Source: Struthidea cinerea (taxonomy: Eukaryota; Chordata; Aves; Passeriformes; Corcoracidae). From it: DNA of 64,000 nucleotides. The stretch lies in NCBI GenBank assembly GCA_013397865.1, contig VZTI01004088.1, positions 4,640,704-4,704,703 on the forward strand, given 5' to 3'. The stretch's first letter is position 1. Each line of letters starts with the position of its first letter. Shown here one piece after another: positions 32,831 through 45,900 of the stretch. Under the pieces are notes generated by a model. It was not told the origin of the DNA. It was given only the letters and a program-made list of their open reading frames with translations, and searched no databases. A program made the translations under genes and the position numbers.

Positions 32831-35800
32831 GAATACAGGTTTTATTTAAAATGCAAGGCTGGAAAAAGCTTAGCCACAGGAAAAAGAAAAGGTCTTGACC
32901 CTTAGATATTGATCCTGTTCTATTGATTACAAGAGATGGGGGTTGGAGGGACTTTTAAAAAATGTAATCCTAAAAAAGACACAAAGCAGATTTGGGTAAA
33001 AACCAGACTGAGCTTTGTTATTTACAGGAATAAAGAGTTCTAGAATAAAAGATAAAGTGGGTGGAGATTGGGGCACACGTGGACTCCAGAGCTGATGTTC
33101 AGGCCAGGCCTCATAGACTCAGAAGCCAAAAGACCTTGCCTTCCCTGGCAGGAGTGTTCTGTCAGTAGGGTATGCTGTCCATGGAAGCTGGGATATCTGG
33201 CAAGGTCAGGATCAACATTTGCTGGTAAATTCCCTACTACGGGCGCTAAAGCATCCTTCCTCTGAAGACATGCTAACAAGAGATCAAGAAGAAAAAGAAC
33301 CCCCAGCCTGTGGCCCAGACTGTGGCCTTTTCAGAAGAAGAGGTAACAGACAAAGTTATATCCTTGTGTTTTGTACTAAACTTTGGGAGTCAAGTGGAAA
33401 ACTGGAAGTTTCAGGGGCAAACAGAAAGGAAGACTATTTGGTGTATTATTATCCAAAAGAGGCTTTTAAAAGGCTCTCAAAATCCTAGGGCAAGTAAGCC
33501 TATGTAGTACAACTTCTCCGAGAAGCATTAAATCTACATGAATGCTGAAGTGCCTGATTTACTTGAGCAAAAGGGTCTGTAATTCTTATTGTCAAAGAAC
33601 TGAAGCATTTCTGTAGATTAGTGGGAGGAAGAACTGCTCCCTTGCAATGTGCCAAAGCCGCAAAGAATTCTCTATAGATACCTTGACAAATGGAAACAAA
33701 ATAAACACAGAAAAAAGTGTAATCCCAGGCAGCAATATATATTTTAACCTAAACTACTGCTCTACTCTCAGTGTGTCTACTTAGCTTTTCCACATTGGAT
33801 AGCTCAGGCTGCTGAGAGGACTTTACCCGAGCTTTTGCTAAGAGAGCACAAAGTGTGCCAAGTAGTTTCTCTGCATAAGTTTCTTATAGACCCGTGGAAT
33901 TCTGCAGGAAGACTCTCTTAAAAATATTTAAATTACACAATATTTGTTGAAGGACTTCTAATCAGCAAATTCTGACCTGCAAAATGGGCAGATGTTCTAG
34001 GACCCATCTGGTGACATGGTGTTCTCCCCTGCTGCATACTCCCATTATCTTTCATGATAATTCTCTGCAGGTATGTTCTTCTCCCTGCACAAACAAGCTT
34101 CTGTCACCAACATTGCTGTTATGTGCTATTTGATCTGTCCAGAGATGAGGTCACAAAGTGTGTACAGTTGGTAAAACAAGGTCAAATACTCTCTTCAGGT
34201 GAGATAGAGCTAAAAATTTTGCATGTAAAATATGTTTCAGATTTAGCAATCTGTAATAACGTTTAGAAGCAATCATGAATTTGGACAGTCAGTATTTTGA
34301 GGTGACAACCACACAGGAACTGGGCATGTGTGACCTGGAACACCATGGTGCTTTGCATGGGGTGATTGAATACTGTTAAAAAATAGGGTATCTTAGTGTC
34401 AGTAGGTAACATGGTGTATGTAACATTGCTGTGTTGCTGATAGTTGCCAGCTGTCTCAGGTCTCTCTCCACACCATTCCAATGTGCCACATAGAAAAAAT
34501 ACCCGAAAATATCATGCTAAGTAGTCTGCTCTCGTTACAGCGTGCCTTCACCATGGCTCTCATTTAATTTTTACTGTCTAAAGACAACTCTGGATAATAT
34601 GTTCCCACATAAGTATTTGGTTAGAAAGAGATCCTGAATTTTAAAAGCCACATCTCTTTCCAAATTATTTTCTTCAAGAGTTTTCATTAGTTGCAGTATC
34701 ATCTGCTAATTCTTCTATCAGTGGCGCACTTCACAGTGCAGTTTTAGTGCTAACAAACAAGCAAAAAAAATTATTGCTATAGAATCAAAGATGAAATAAA
34801 ATTATTTAAAGATTATATTTTTTAATCAACATTTACTTCTGCCTGGTTTCTCCCCCATCAAAAGAAATCTATGAAATTTTAAAAGACTCGTAATTTCCTT
34901 TACATAACAGCTAAAAAATAGGATTTTTTTGTGTGCTCCTATTAAATTAGAACATTCAGGACACTTGATTTCATCAATAATAAACTCCCTTTGCAGCAGT
35001 TAGTGACAAAAAGTGTTTCTCAAGGGAAGTAAATATTTACTTACATATTTATAAACTTTCTCAGTGCTCTTTATGAAACAGCAACTCATGCAACCTAACG
35101 TGGCAAATTAGACAATGCACTGCATAATAACAGATATTAATATTTTTCTTTTACCCGTCTTTTTAAGATCTAAGATGAGAAAATTGTAAAAGTCATAATG
35201 TGAATTCAGGAGCTCCAGAAAAGGTTTGGGCTTTACTTGCTTGTTGAGTTTTGGCTGCCTTGTCTTACCCACATGCAGCCTGGTCTCTGTATCATAGCTG
35301 GGAAGCACATTTGCTTCAGATGTAAAACACCCCAGTCCAAAGCTGTGAAGAAACTCTCCTGCCCTGAAGTCAGACTGGCTGAGCTGAGGGGCTGTGAAGG
35401 GACAGCTCAGGCAGCTCACACCTGGCTGGAATAAGATCATTTCCTTGCTTCAGAAGGGCATCATAAATATGCAATCCATTAAAGCCAGCAAGGTGCTTAG
35501 ACATTACACCTATCCTTGAAGAGAGAAAGGAGTATGAAGTAGGGAAAGGAAAGGCTGCTGTGACAGCAGCAAAGGCTCACAAGGTATTGTTGCAACACCA
35601 GTGGCTAGGAATTAGAGGGAGCCCTCCAGCCTAGCTGTATGTCACAAACTGGAGTGGAGTTTTTAAGGGAACCATTTCATTTTCAGAGACAATTTACAGG
35701 TCTTCCGCTGCCAGGCCCTCTTTCTGTAATCTCCCCTGAAGCCTGGCCCTGGCCAGGGGTGTGTCCTTGCAGCTGTGAGCACCAGGTGTGGATGGCAGTG

Positions 35801-38800
35801 CCAGGGCTCAGATGCAGTGGCAGAGAGCCCCTCAACCCTGTCAGCACTCAAGGTCACCTGTGTCCTCCCTCCCTTTTTTCATTTATTTATTTTTTTAGTC
35901 ACGTGAGGCTGAGATACCTCCATGTGCTCTGGATATGCACGAGTTTTCAGACCTCTGCCTCAGCAAAGTTCCAGTGCAGATACCTGTGACTGAACCCTGG
36001 AAGAAAGTATCTGCATTTAAAAATCAGTAAATTAATGCCTGCAAAGATGCTGTATAAATCTATACCTAATAAGTACAGCAGAAAGCTATTAGTTTAACCA
36101 TCTAGCCTCCCTTATTGCTCTGCCACCCTTATGATAATAATGATGAGTGGAGTGGCAAGAGAAATTGAGCCATTTTGCCTGCTGAATTGCACTGAAGGAG
36201 CTGATACTTTGTAGGAATGGGAAGAAAGAAGGTAACTTTTTCCTGTAAAAAGAAATGGGCAGGGAGTGAAGCTAGAATTTAGTGTATGAATATATTATTC
36301 TAGTGAGGTTCATTATTTTCTGTTTCTGTAGGCAGGGAAAGAAGTTCTGTTTGGAGGGAGGACCAGTTAATTGTATATGTTTTTCACCTGCAAAATGGGT
36401 AGGGTAAAAGAAATATAAATCCACTATAAAGTTAATATTAGAAAATTAAAAAAAAAATTAAGTGATAAAATTGAAGACAGAGAAACAAAGGAGATACTGA
36501 AGGAGAACTTATGTTTGGAGAGTTAATTCACAGAAAAGACAAAATGATATGCATGGAAGGTAAGTTCTGCAAAAGGACTGGGTGTTTCTGAGCCTTGTTT
36601 CTCTCCAAATACATTCAGTGCTACACACCAGAAGTGTAAACACCAAAAGAAGAGGTACATAAAACACTACGATTTTATTAGATAGTTCTCTGCTAAAAAA
36701 AAAGTACAAGTAACCCCAATATTACAGTGACAACAGGATGTGCCTTTTGATTCTGTTGTTGTTGTTTGAGGGTACTGTCCGAAGATTTCATATCACAGCC
36801 TTGGGCCTCTCATGTCGCTTACCTGTGAGGACTGGAAATTCAAGTTCCAGGTATCCATGTATTTACAGGTATGCAGGTGGATCTGTGCAAAGGCAGACAC
36901 TCATATGCATAGTATCGTGAAATCATTGTGGTCTACCCATGTCCAGGAGTGGTGGATTTGTTACAGGATTTCAGAATGTATATTTTCAATATTTAAGTGT
37001 CACCTAGACGCTGTTCTATGTTTCCTGTTCACCCATCCTGCCCAGCCTTACAGACACACTAATTTATGTCCTGATCCATGCTCTGGGAATTAGTGTCATG
37101 GCACTGAATAAGATTGTAAAGAAGTAATTTTTTTTTTTTTTAACCTCTGTATGTTCAAGGTACTTATCTTGTTGCATGAATATGGATGATAGTTTCCTAT
37201 GAATATGGAAAAGACTAGGAGGGATGGGTCAGTGTTTAACTGCTCTTAACCTTTCCACCAAGCTGACCTTACCAGAATATGATGCATAGGAGGGGTCGGT
37301 CATAGCTGATTTTCTGCAGAATGCCATTAGTAATTTTTTGCCACAGATGTTTGCCCTAAAGCCTTGTTTGCCACCTATATAATTATTAGAAGACTCTTAT
37401 CATTGTATTTGAAATTCTAAGTTGACACTTATGTCATAGTACTATGGCACAGTATTATGTTTAATTTCTCTTTTGTTAGTCTCATTTAATGTACTGAAGA
37501 ATTATGCTCAAAAGAAGATCCCACACACTTCTTTTCCTTACCATTACCAGCTCTCTATTCCTCCCCTACCTGTTAGAAACATCAATTTAATTAAAAAAAA
37601 AAGAAAAAAGATATAGACTTGCGTGCTCAAAATATAAAGTGTGTAAACTCCTCATTTCATGTGTTTTCTGAAGGAAGTAATAAGATGTTGGTATTTCCCT
37701 GATAGGTAAAACTAATAACCCAGTGGTATTACAGGATGATGATGCCAGATTAATCGTGATTTTGTGCACTACGTCAATCTGAGCTGTTTGGCACAAATTA
37801 TGTTCACTTGATCCCTGTACAGAGCAAACTGTAATTGAAAGATTATCTTCCTCCTCCACCCTGGCAGAGTTGCTTGGGTGTTTCCTGCAGTGCTCCCTTT
37901 TATCCCAGAACTCATGGGTGAGGTTCCTTTGGATGAAGACTCACGGGAAAGTGTTAAATAGCAGATGACTGGGCTTACCTTGGAGTGGAGAATCCTGATG
38001 CAGCCATGAACCAGTTGTCTGTGATCAGGGTCACACAGTGTGGAGCTGGAATAGGAAGATCCTTTGGGCTCTCCTGGTGATGTTTAGGTCTCCATATAGT
38101 TGTACCTATATGTTGTGAAATCTTGAAAATTCATGTCAGCATTCAGTGCCCATTGGGAGGATTGTTTGGGTTGCTTTCCTGTAATACTGTAGAGCAGAAA
38201 ATGTATCATGTTCCTGGATTAATTTTTTTATTATTATTATTTTTATTATTTTTACAGTTGCTAGTGGAGTTTTTGGAAGCAGAGGAATGTAATATGAAGT
38301 CACAAAGAATAAGCATTATTCAGCTGCTATATAAGGGGTGGGAATGAACTTCTTATTAGTTACTTTGTACTTAACTACATCTTTTGGAACAGTTGAAAAC
38401 TTTCATCCACTTGCTGCAGATTGCTATCTTGATTATCTGTTCCAATTTGAAGTAGTTTTATTGTGGCAACAATCCTGGTTCACCACTGTTCTTCATCTGT
38501 CATTCTCTAAATACTAAGTTTTGCAACAAATTTGTCAACCTCTAGATATTTTGCACTATTTTCAGTAACTGAAAACTGATGTTCCACAAACATAAGCTAG
38601 TTTTCCAGAGAAGATGAGTGAGCACAGAAAGTTCTGATTGGTTTATTGGGCCCATGTGGTTAAGGTGTGCCAGTTTCTGTAGCCAAAAGCAAAGAAAAAG
38701 AGTGGTTAGCTGCAGATGTGTGTCTCTCTCTGCTTTCTAGCCTAATAGATGAGGTTTCCAGTTGTATTAAAGTAGCAGAATTTTACGGAAGTCTGGATTG

Positions 38801-39485
38801 GAACTGAAATTTGCAGATTTAGATCTACAGCAGGAATTTGTTTGCTTGTAAGCAACTATAAATGTAGTAGACATAAATTGATACTTTTGGTAGCAGTGTC
38901 TTTGAAGTTGAGCCCACATGTTTAAGTAGTTGAGCTTTTGCAGGTTAAACCAAAGTATGGTTATATAATATTTGCAGTAGTAGTAAGGTACTTTGCTCAG
39001 CATTGTTATTTTTATTTATGCTGTGCATTTCCATGATAATTCAATTAAGATAATTTTTTCACTGTGTTAATTACTGTGGTCATGTATTGTGTAATACAGA
39101 ATATCTTTTGAGTAAATTAAGTCCACACTGCTGAGAGTACTCTCTCCTATTCCACTCAAAGGTTATCAGTTACTACATGGTATGCAGAGTAGACATAACC
39201 ACAGCTGCTATCCTGCAGAGTTTATAGTTTAAACATGCAAAACAGGTGAAGACTAGGGAGAGTTTCCCATGATATAAAATCAGTCAGGGATGATGTGCAC
39301 AGGCTGCAGGATCTAGGCACTGCCCCATCCATATTTCCGTCCCTTTGGAAGAGCAGTCTAACACAGATTAAGATACTTACTCACACTTGCACAAAAATGA
39401 TTTTTTTTTTTAATTATTATTGTAAAGTAAATGTCAGCTATTCCATCTGCCCCTCAAAATAACCACCATTAATTAGCTGATTTAT
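32831..39485. other. Non-coding DNA, no gene seen
   Basis: Unique sequence without a supportable gene. Two GC-richer patches (about 33060-33340 and 35640-35870) contain 65-116 codon frames without recognisable domains. A TTA-type microsatellite lies at 38221-38257. GCAAAATGGG phrases at 33980 and 36392 recall MIR, but the flanks do not match. Confidence 0.5.
38221..38257. repeat. (TTA)n / T-rich microsatellite
   Basis: TTATTATTATTATT with T interruptions, ending in TTTTTACAG. Simple sequence. Confidence 0.75.
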
Positions 39486-39489
39486 TTTA

Positions 39490-40060
39490 GACGTTGCAGC
39501 AGAGGTGGATTTTTAAGGATAGATTTCAAAGAAGCGAGGACAATCGCCTGACAGCTCAGTTCAGGGAGGGCACTCCATGTGTGAGGGGCAGGGTGGAGCT
39601 GTGTGTGAGAGAAGCTGACAAACACCAGAGAAGATTGTTATTGTTGGTGGATTTGAAGGAAGAGTGTGCATGTATGTTTGTGTGAAAAAGAGAAAGAGAA
39701 ATGCAATTAGAGACAAGAACAGACAAATAAAGAAGGGTGGAGTTTTGAAGAGCCTTGAAGCTGAGGACAAGAAGCATGAACTTGCTGTTTTGAAACCAGA
39801 AGGGATTGAAAGGCAGATGAGTGATGTGGTCAGAACACACACGGACTTTAACCCTCAAGTGGAAAAAAAAAAAATGGTGGGCTATTTCTTGATAAGCTCA
39901 GAAAGCACAAATTGACAGAACAACCTCTGCTTCCAAAACCTTTTAGAAGCTGAACAATTTTTGAGGAAGAAAAGAGAAGAGAGATGGCATCCAAAATAGC
40001 ATATTAAAAAAAAAAAAATCCGAGCAAGGGCATTTGCAGTGCTAAAGCAGAATGTTAATT
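39490..40060 (+). repeat. Old interspersed repeat, copy B (longer)
   Basis: The first 90 bases align with copy A at 23603-23690. Beyond this, TTTTGAAGAGCCTTGAAGCT, GAGGACAAGAAGCATGAACT and GAGTGATGTGGTCAGAAC form a chain of phrases that I recognise in style from old vertebrate interspersed repeats (GAGGACTTTGAAAGTGAGGA...GGGGTGACATGGTCA). Near 40021 GAGCAAGGGCATTTGCAGTG also fits. The 83-codon plus and 100-codon minus frames here are products of this repeat. Class and full-length structure are unknown to me; the 3' limit is uncertain. Confidence 0.5.
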
Positions 40061-43000
40061 GAAATCCTACTGTGCCAACAGGAACATTGGAAACAGACCA
40101 GTCAGGATTAGACTAATTAAGATGTCTTTAAAAGAAAGGGGAAAAAAAAAAATCTACTGGAAAACTGAACAGGTTGGATTGTATTAAAGAGGAATTTACC
40201 AAATGCACAGAGAATCCTTAAAGAATTTATAAAGTGTTTCCATCTTGCAAAACATGAATTGAAGTAGACTGGACTGTTGATACAGTTAAAGAAAAGCTGT
40301 CTTAGTATCTTCAAAAGCTTATGGTTGGGAATGTGCTCCAGCACATTAGCTCCTTGTCCCCTATATTTTTGAGGAGAGATGCCAATAGCTGCTTTAAGGA
40401 AGTTCGTAGCTTCTGTATAACTCATTGTAGTGGTTTTCTCTGACATAAAATACTTAAGTTTCAGCACTCCTCTTCCTTGTCATCACTTGCTCCCGTTTGG
40501 CTTTGTGTGCCCGACTGTGGAAAGAAGCAAATGGAGGTTTGTTCTTGAGCTAGAAAATGGAATTTCTTTCTTTTACTAAGGTAAGGATATTGTTTAGCGT
40601 GATCTTGTCACAACTGTGATAGGGAGTAGATGTCCTTCTTTCTGAGCTGTCACTACACAGTGCTGTCAGGCATCACAAAAGTGCTTATGTGGCACTAGAA
40701 CATGAGCATAAAGACGGTGATGGTGTTTGAACTTGCCTTTGCTAGAACCAGAAAGATACACAGATTTTATTGTGAGACCACTGGTAGAAGCAGTGTTTGC
40801 CAGGCAGCTTCCACAACTGGAGCTGATGACCCACACCCAAGCCTCATACAGCCCTGGGGAGATAACCATTGCTCCTGACATTACAGAGCGATAATGGCAT
40901 TTGACGGAAGAAACCATGAATATTTTAATCCTTTAAAAGGAGTAAGGAGTATGTCTAGTGTTGAGTCAAGCTGTTTGAATTATTCAGTGTGAATAAGTGA
41001 GCCAATTTATTGGACCTTTTCCTTGTTCACAGATCACTCATAACCTCATCTTTCTTTCCATGGCCAGAGTTGCTTTTCTCAAGTTTTCTGCAAATAGTTT
41101 ATACAAATGTCAGCCAATGGAACTTGTGATCCCTTTCCTTCAACCACTATTAGCTGTTAGTTTTGCATAATTTTCCAAATTATTGCTTTTCAGTATTTGG
41201 ATGGTAGGGATTTTGAAGTGGGGGAAAAAAATGAAATAGTGAATCTTGACTAAATACGTAACTGCAAACATTGTTCCATACAAAATTTCAAATGTCTAAT
41301 TGTGCAAAAAGCAGACATTATCTATATAATTATAAGAGCAAATAAGCTCCTAACTGACAGGTGGGTTTTAATGGGGTTTGAATTGTGTAATAGCCCCAAC
41401 AGGAACCTTCTCAGGACTGAGGGTCCCATGTTGGCCAGAATCACTGGTGCATAGCCCTGAAAATGTCTCAGCTATCCAGAAAAGCATGGCATCTACACTT
41501 AATGTGTTCAGCAATAATTTTAAAACCTTTCTGTGTATTTTATTGGAGCTGAACAATTGCAAATTTGACGAAGAGTGAATGTAAATGGTACTAACATGGT
41601 TAAATCAAAGAGAACTCTGAAGAGTGTTTCAGAGTCTTGATTTTATACTATGAAACTGTCTTGGGTTTTGTACTGGTATATTTATTTATTTACCAAAGCC
41701 AGAGTCTTTCTACAAAAGTACTCTCAGTAATGATATTCTTGGGAGGTCTGCAGCTTGTCTCACATTTGTACGTATGTGAAGTCAACCCAAACAAGTAAGT
41801 GTATGTAAAATCTGCATATTGACATAGTACCTTTCTTAAGATCTGATATGAAACTACATACAATAGGAAAGCCAGAATCTTTCTAGAAAATAGCAGAGAG
41901 AGTAAATCCCATTCTAAGCCATTTATCTAAGTAAAATGGAGTGTACAAGGTACTAAACTAGCCTGACAACCTGTATTTAGTGTAATGATTTATTTGCTCT
42001 TTGGCAAGCTCTAACCATTTACTATTAACTATTGCAGAGGAAAGGTAAGGTTATTATTACCTCATAAAGTAAATAGTGATACTTAACAAAACAGAACATC
42101 TGCCCCACTTATTAAAATATTTTGACAGATTTAAATTGGTTAACATTTAATCTCATTTGTAATTATGGGAAGCAATAGTATGTGTTCCGAAGACACAAAA
42201 ATAAATATTTTTGTGATTAGGAAACTTGTTGCACTCCAACAATAATTTTTTTTCTCAGGGTTCTTTTCTTAATCTGAAAATAATGTAGATATTACTTTGG
42301 CATTCTTGTAAATACTGAGACTACTTGGAATTAACCCTACTAGTTTTAGATGGCTTAAAACCCCAACCCTTATTTATTTAACTGGCATATAAAAAAGGGA
42401 AATATAAAAACAGCTTTCTCTGCTTAGCAAAATAAGTTGATATATGGGAATCTAAGGGGATAGGCCACTGTGTTTTCATGTTTTGAGAACAGAATCTAAG
42501 TGCTTAAGTATCAGCTATTTAAAGACTACTGGATGTTCAAAGAGAGCCTGGAATTCCTCTATTTGAATATTTTAAGTGCTGAGGACAAAAACAGAATGCT
42601 AACCCAGTCAAAGAAAATCATTAGTTGTCTTCCAGATCTATTATTTGGTCCAGTCCACTACATGGCCTCATGACCACAAGTGGGTTGTCCCAGAATGGGA
42701 GGCAGGAGCAGGCAGACAGGAATATCCAGACCTTCCCTGTCTGTGATTCTGTTGATTCACACTTGATTGAAAAGGGTCTGTAACTATGACTTAAGATGGT
42801 AAATCCAGAAACTTGAGCTAGGCTGTGCTTTTGTAACTTAGGATAATGTACCTCTCTGGCAAACAACTCACTGCTCTGCCACCTTTCACTCACTTTTTCC
42901 ACCTTTCTTTCTCCAAGCTAAATATTTTTCTTTTCTGTGTAGGGAAGTTTTTAGCAGTCAGGTATTTTTTTTTCCTCTTAAGACTTTTGCACAATATTCA

Positions 43001-44525
43001 GCATAGCAAGGTCTGTTTCTTAGCTGAAGGTTATCAGTGTGGGACACAGACCCAAAAAATTCTGGATGTGACTTTCTGGAAGGGGAACTAGTCTGGTTTG
43101 CACCAGCTTCATCATTACGTGTAGCAGAATGTCCGAAATCTCTCTGCTCATCAACTTTATTTAGTATAGCACTTTTCCTACAACGTGTCAAAAGCATTTT
43201 AAAGAACAATAGCTACTGAGTTGAATAATCAATTATAGATAATAATACAGTACAGCACAGATAGCACAAAGTGTATAATTATAGTATTTGATTTGGTTCT
43301 GTTAGAAGTCAGTGGCAATTTAACATTCACATCATCAGGGGAAGCAGGAAGCCCACTGTAGATAAATGCTCAGGATATGGTTAGTTGTGAAGTCTGTCTC
43401 AGCTATTCAAATGTCCTGTAAAATGTCAGCTTCAGCTGGATCTTTTTATGTTGAATCCTGTCTCAAAGATGATCTAGAGCAGTTTAAGGTAATTTCAGTT
43501 TATCCTTTTTCAATTTAAGTACTGACTTTTGGACCTCTCTGTGGGCTGTACCTATATTTAAAATATCATCTAAAGTCCGTCACTACGACTCGAAATATAT
43601 TCGGTAGACTTTACCAGTTCTTCTAGAAAAAAATATTCACAAGTAAATTCCAATTTTCTCACAATTTCTGATATTCTTAGAAATTCATGAAAGCAGCTTG
43701 TCCTGAGGAGTCCTCCCCACCCTTTTCTTTTAACCTGAAATTTACATCTAATCCTAATATATGGAAATGTAAAATATATGGCTTAGTTGTGACTGTTCAT
43801 GTGATTTTCATGGCCTTGTTGGTACTTCAGATGGATAAATGGAGGCCTTTTAATCTGCTTTCTGCTGCAAGGAAAGTGTATTTTTAAAATTGTATCTCAG
43901 TGAATCATAGAACATAGAGGATGAAGATCCACTGTCCCTGAACATTTGAGCTAGTAAGTCTTGATTGCACGACTACTCTGAGAAGAGGTCTGGAGACTCT
44001 GTATATCTAGATCTAAATGAATATTCATAGAATTTTATTCATTAATCTCGCCAGACAATTAATGTGATTTCAGAGTACAATCTGAGAGTCTTTCTCTTCT
44101 GTGTGTTCTTTGCTGTTCTGGTTTTTTATGTCTATTTTTGTATTCCATGTGTATTTTTGTAGTTTATCATGATTTAGTTTACATGTCCAACTTCTCTCTG
44201 TGAACTTTCTGACAAGATCTGGGGACTAAAACCAGTAGGACCAATCATCATAAACAGTTTAGACCCATAAATTGTATATATTCCATCTAATTTGTCTTAA
44301 TCTCCAGATTAGTCCCCCAAGTCATGATTCCATCTTTGCCTGAAGGAGATTTTGAGTATTCTTTTCTTTTTTTAGCCTGAAGCTAACTCAGAACCGTAAG
44401 AGATAATTTTTTAAAGCATAAAAAACTTTATCCTTTTCATTAACTTCATTTATTCCACATACAGGTTGTGGGTTTTTTTGTTTTGTTTTTTTTTTAAATC
44501 TAGGCCTAGCATAAGCATATAAGAA
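40061..44525. other. Non-coding DNA, no gene seen
   Basis: Unique AT-rich DNA. The longest frame is 116 codons on the minus strand (40117-40467), with no recognised family. A GAATCATAGAACATAG phrase near 43902 recalls the 3' tail of CR1 on the minus strand, but flanking sequence does not support it. A T/G-rich tract at 44470-44497 precedes the CR1 element. Confidence 0.5.
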
Positions 44526-45042
44526 CATATATTGAGTGCTGCGTTCAGCTCTGTGGCCCCCAGCATAAGAAGAAGGTGGTCCTGTTGGAGCGAATCCAGA
44601 GGAGGGCCATGAAATCTAAAGCATCTCTCCTATGAAGATGGGCTGAGAGAGTAGAAGTTGCTACGCCAGAAGAAGAAAAGGCTGCAGGGACACCTTTGTG
44701 CACCTTCCAGCACCCAAAGGAGGTCTACAAGAAAGGTGAAAAGGGATTTTTTACGAGGGCATCTAATGACAGTACAAGGGGTAAGGGCTTTGCACTGAGT
44801 CTAGATTTAGTTTAGATATCAGGAAAAAATTCTTTACTGTGAGGATAGTGAGACACTGGAACAGGTTGCCAGAGAAACTGTGGATGCCCCATCCCTGGAA
44901 GCATTCAAGGCCAGGCTGGATGGGGCTCTGAGCAACTTGGTCTAGTGGAAGGTGTCCCTGACCATGGCAGGGGATTTGGTACTAGATCTCTAAGCTTCTT
45001 TCCAACCTAAGTCATCCTATGCATCTATGATATATTCTGTGA
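44526..45042 (+). mobile_element. CR1 LINE, 5'-truncated 3' end
   Basis: The sequence follows the CR1 3' consensus. CTGTGGCCCCCAGCATAAGA comes first, then CTGTTGGAGCGAATCCAGAG and AGGGCCATGAAA, then CTCTCCTATGAAGATGGGCT. After these come GACACTGGAACAGGTTGCCA, GATGCCCCATCCCTGGAAGC, TCAAGGCCAGGCTGGATGGG and CTTTCCAACCTAAGTCATCC. It ends with the CTATGATAT-type tail typical of CR1. CR1 elements are non-LTR retrotransposons that make no poly(A) tail and usually no clear target duplication; only the 3' end of the second open frame plus the 3' UTR remain. Several small indels break the reading frame, so it is a dead copy, but it is clearly younger than the minus-strand relic near 56 kb. Confidence 0.93.
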
Positions 45043-45589
45043 ACTGCTTGGTTTGTTGCTTTGATTTTATTCTGGCTTGTTTCTCTTCTGTGTGAGTTTA
45101 AGCTGCTTTCTGTGTGTGTGGATTTTGAAACCATTTTAAACATCTGTCAAAGACACATCTCTTCTGCATAAAGTGTATAGGTGTGCTCTTATAATCAAGT
45201 TTTAATAGAGAGGTGGATTTAGAACTTATGTTTGGTCAGCCATCTGGGAAGAACAGAATCTTGCCTCTCAGCACAACACATAGAAATTTGGAGCTCTTAC
45301 TACCTGGATTGTAAGCTTCAGATCTAGCCTTACAGATAATAGAAACTTCAAAACATTAACCCTTCCAGTGCTGCTAGGGTTTTACTTAATTTTTTTCCTC
45401 CCTTTTTTTTGTCAACTTTTTTTTTTTTTAATTTTTTTTTCTTCAATTCTTTGGTTTTTATGAGAAAAATAGATGTTCCCACCCTAAGTAATTGCCACCC
45501 TTCTTTTCCAGCCTTAGAGCTCCATAAGATGAGCTATTGTGCTAAATAATTAGCACATGCCATTCAGAATTTTATAAGAATTATATGCA
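45043..45589. other. Non-coding DNA with T-rich tract
   Basis: Unique DNA followed by a T-rich tract at about 45390-45446 (T runs of 8 to 13). No gene. Confidence 0.55.
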
Positions 45590-45900
45590 ACATCAAGCAG
45601 GAACTATACACTGACACAGGACCCTATTTTTCCTGAAGTTGCACTAAACAGAAATTAGGTATTAGCAACAGGTGCATTTAAAACAAGTTATTAATTGTTA
45701 AGGGACAAAAAAAAGAGAGAGAGAACAGTGTCCTATTCAACCATTAATACAGTAAAACATTTTAAAATTTGCCATGATTTGCACCATAACCTCTTTGAAA
45801 ATATCCTTTGTTCATTTGCATACACAAACATTAATCCTGTGCTTGAACACAAAAATGCATTTACATAAAAACTACATTGTGATTTATAATTTATTAAGTA
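45590..45900. promoter_or_regulatory. Candidate conserved non-coding element with octamer
   Basis: An AT-rich complex block containing a perfect POU octamer ATTTGCAT (45814-45821), followed by CAAACATTAATCC. Upstream lie GAAATTAGG and AAGTTATTAATTGTTAAG. A short GA repeat interrupts it at about 45712-45724. Evidence is composition and site clustering only. Confidence 0.25.

Noticed and set aside
36380..36420. MIR-like CTGCAAAATGGGTAGGG phrase (also one near 33977)
   Set aside because: Only the AAAATGGG core agrees; flanks do not follow the MIR order.
39556..39915. 83- to 100-codon frames on both strands
   Set aside because: They lie inside the old interspersed repeat and are by-products of its AG-rich composition.
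43895..43925. GAATCATAGAACATAG phrase as a minus-strand CR1 tail
   Set aside because: The following sequence does not continue into the CR1 3' end; a 16-base phrase alone is not enough.
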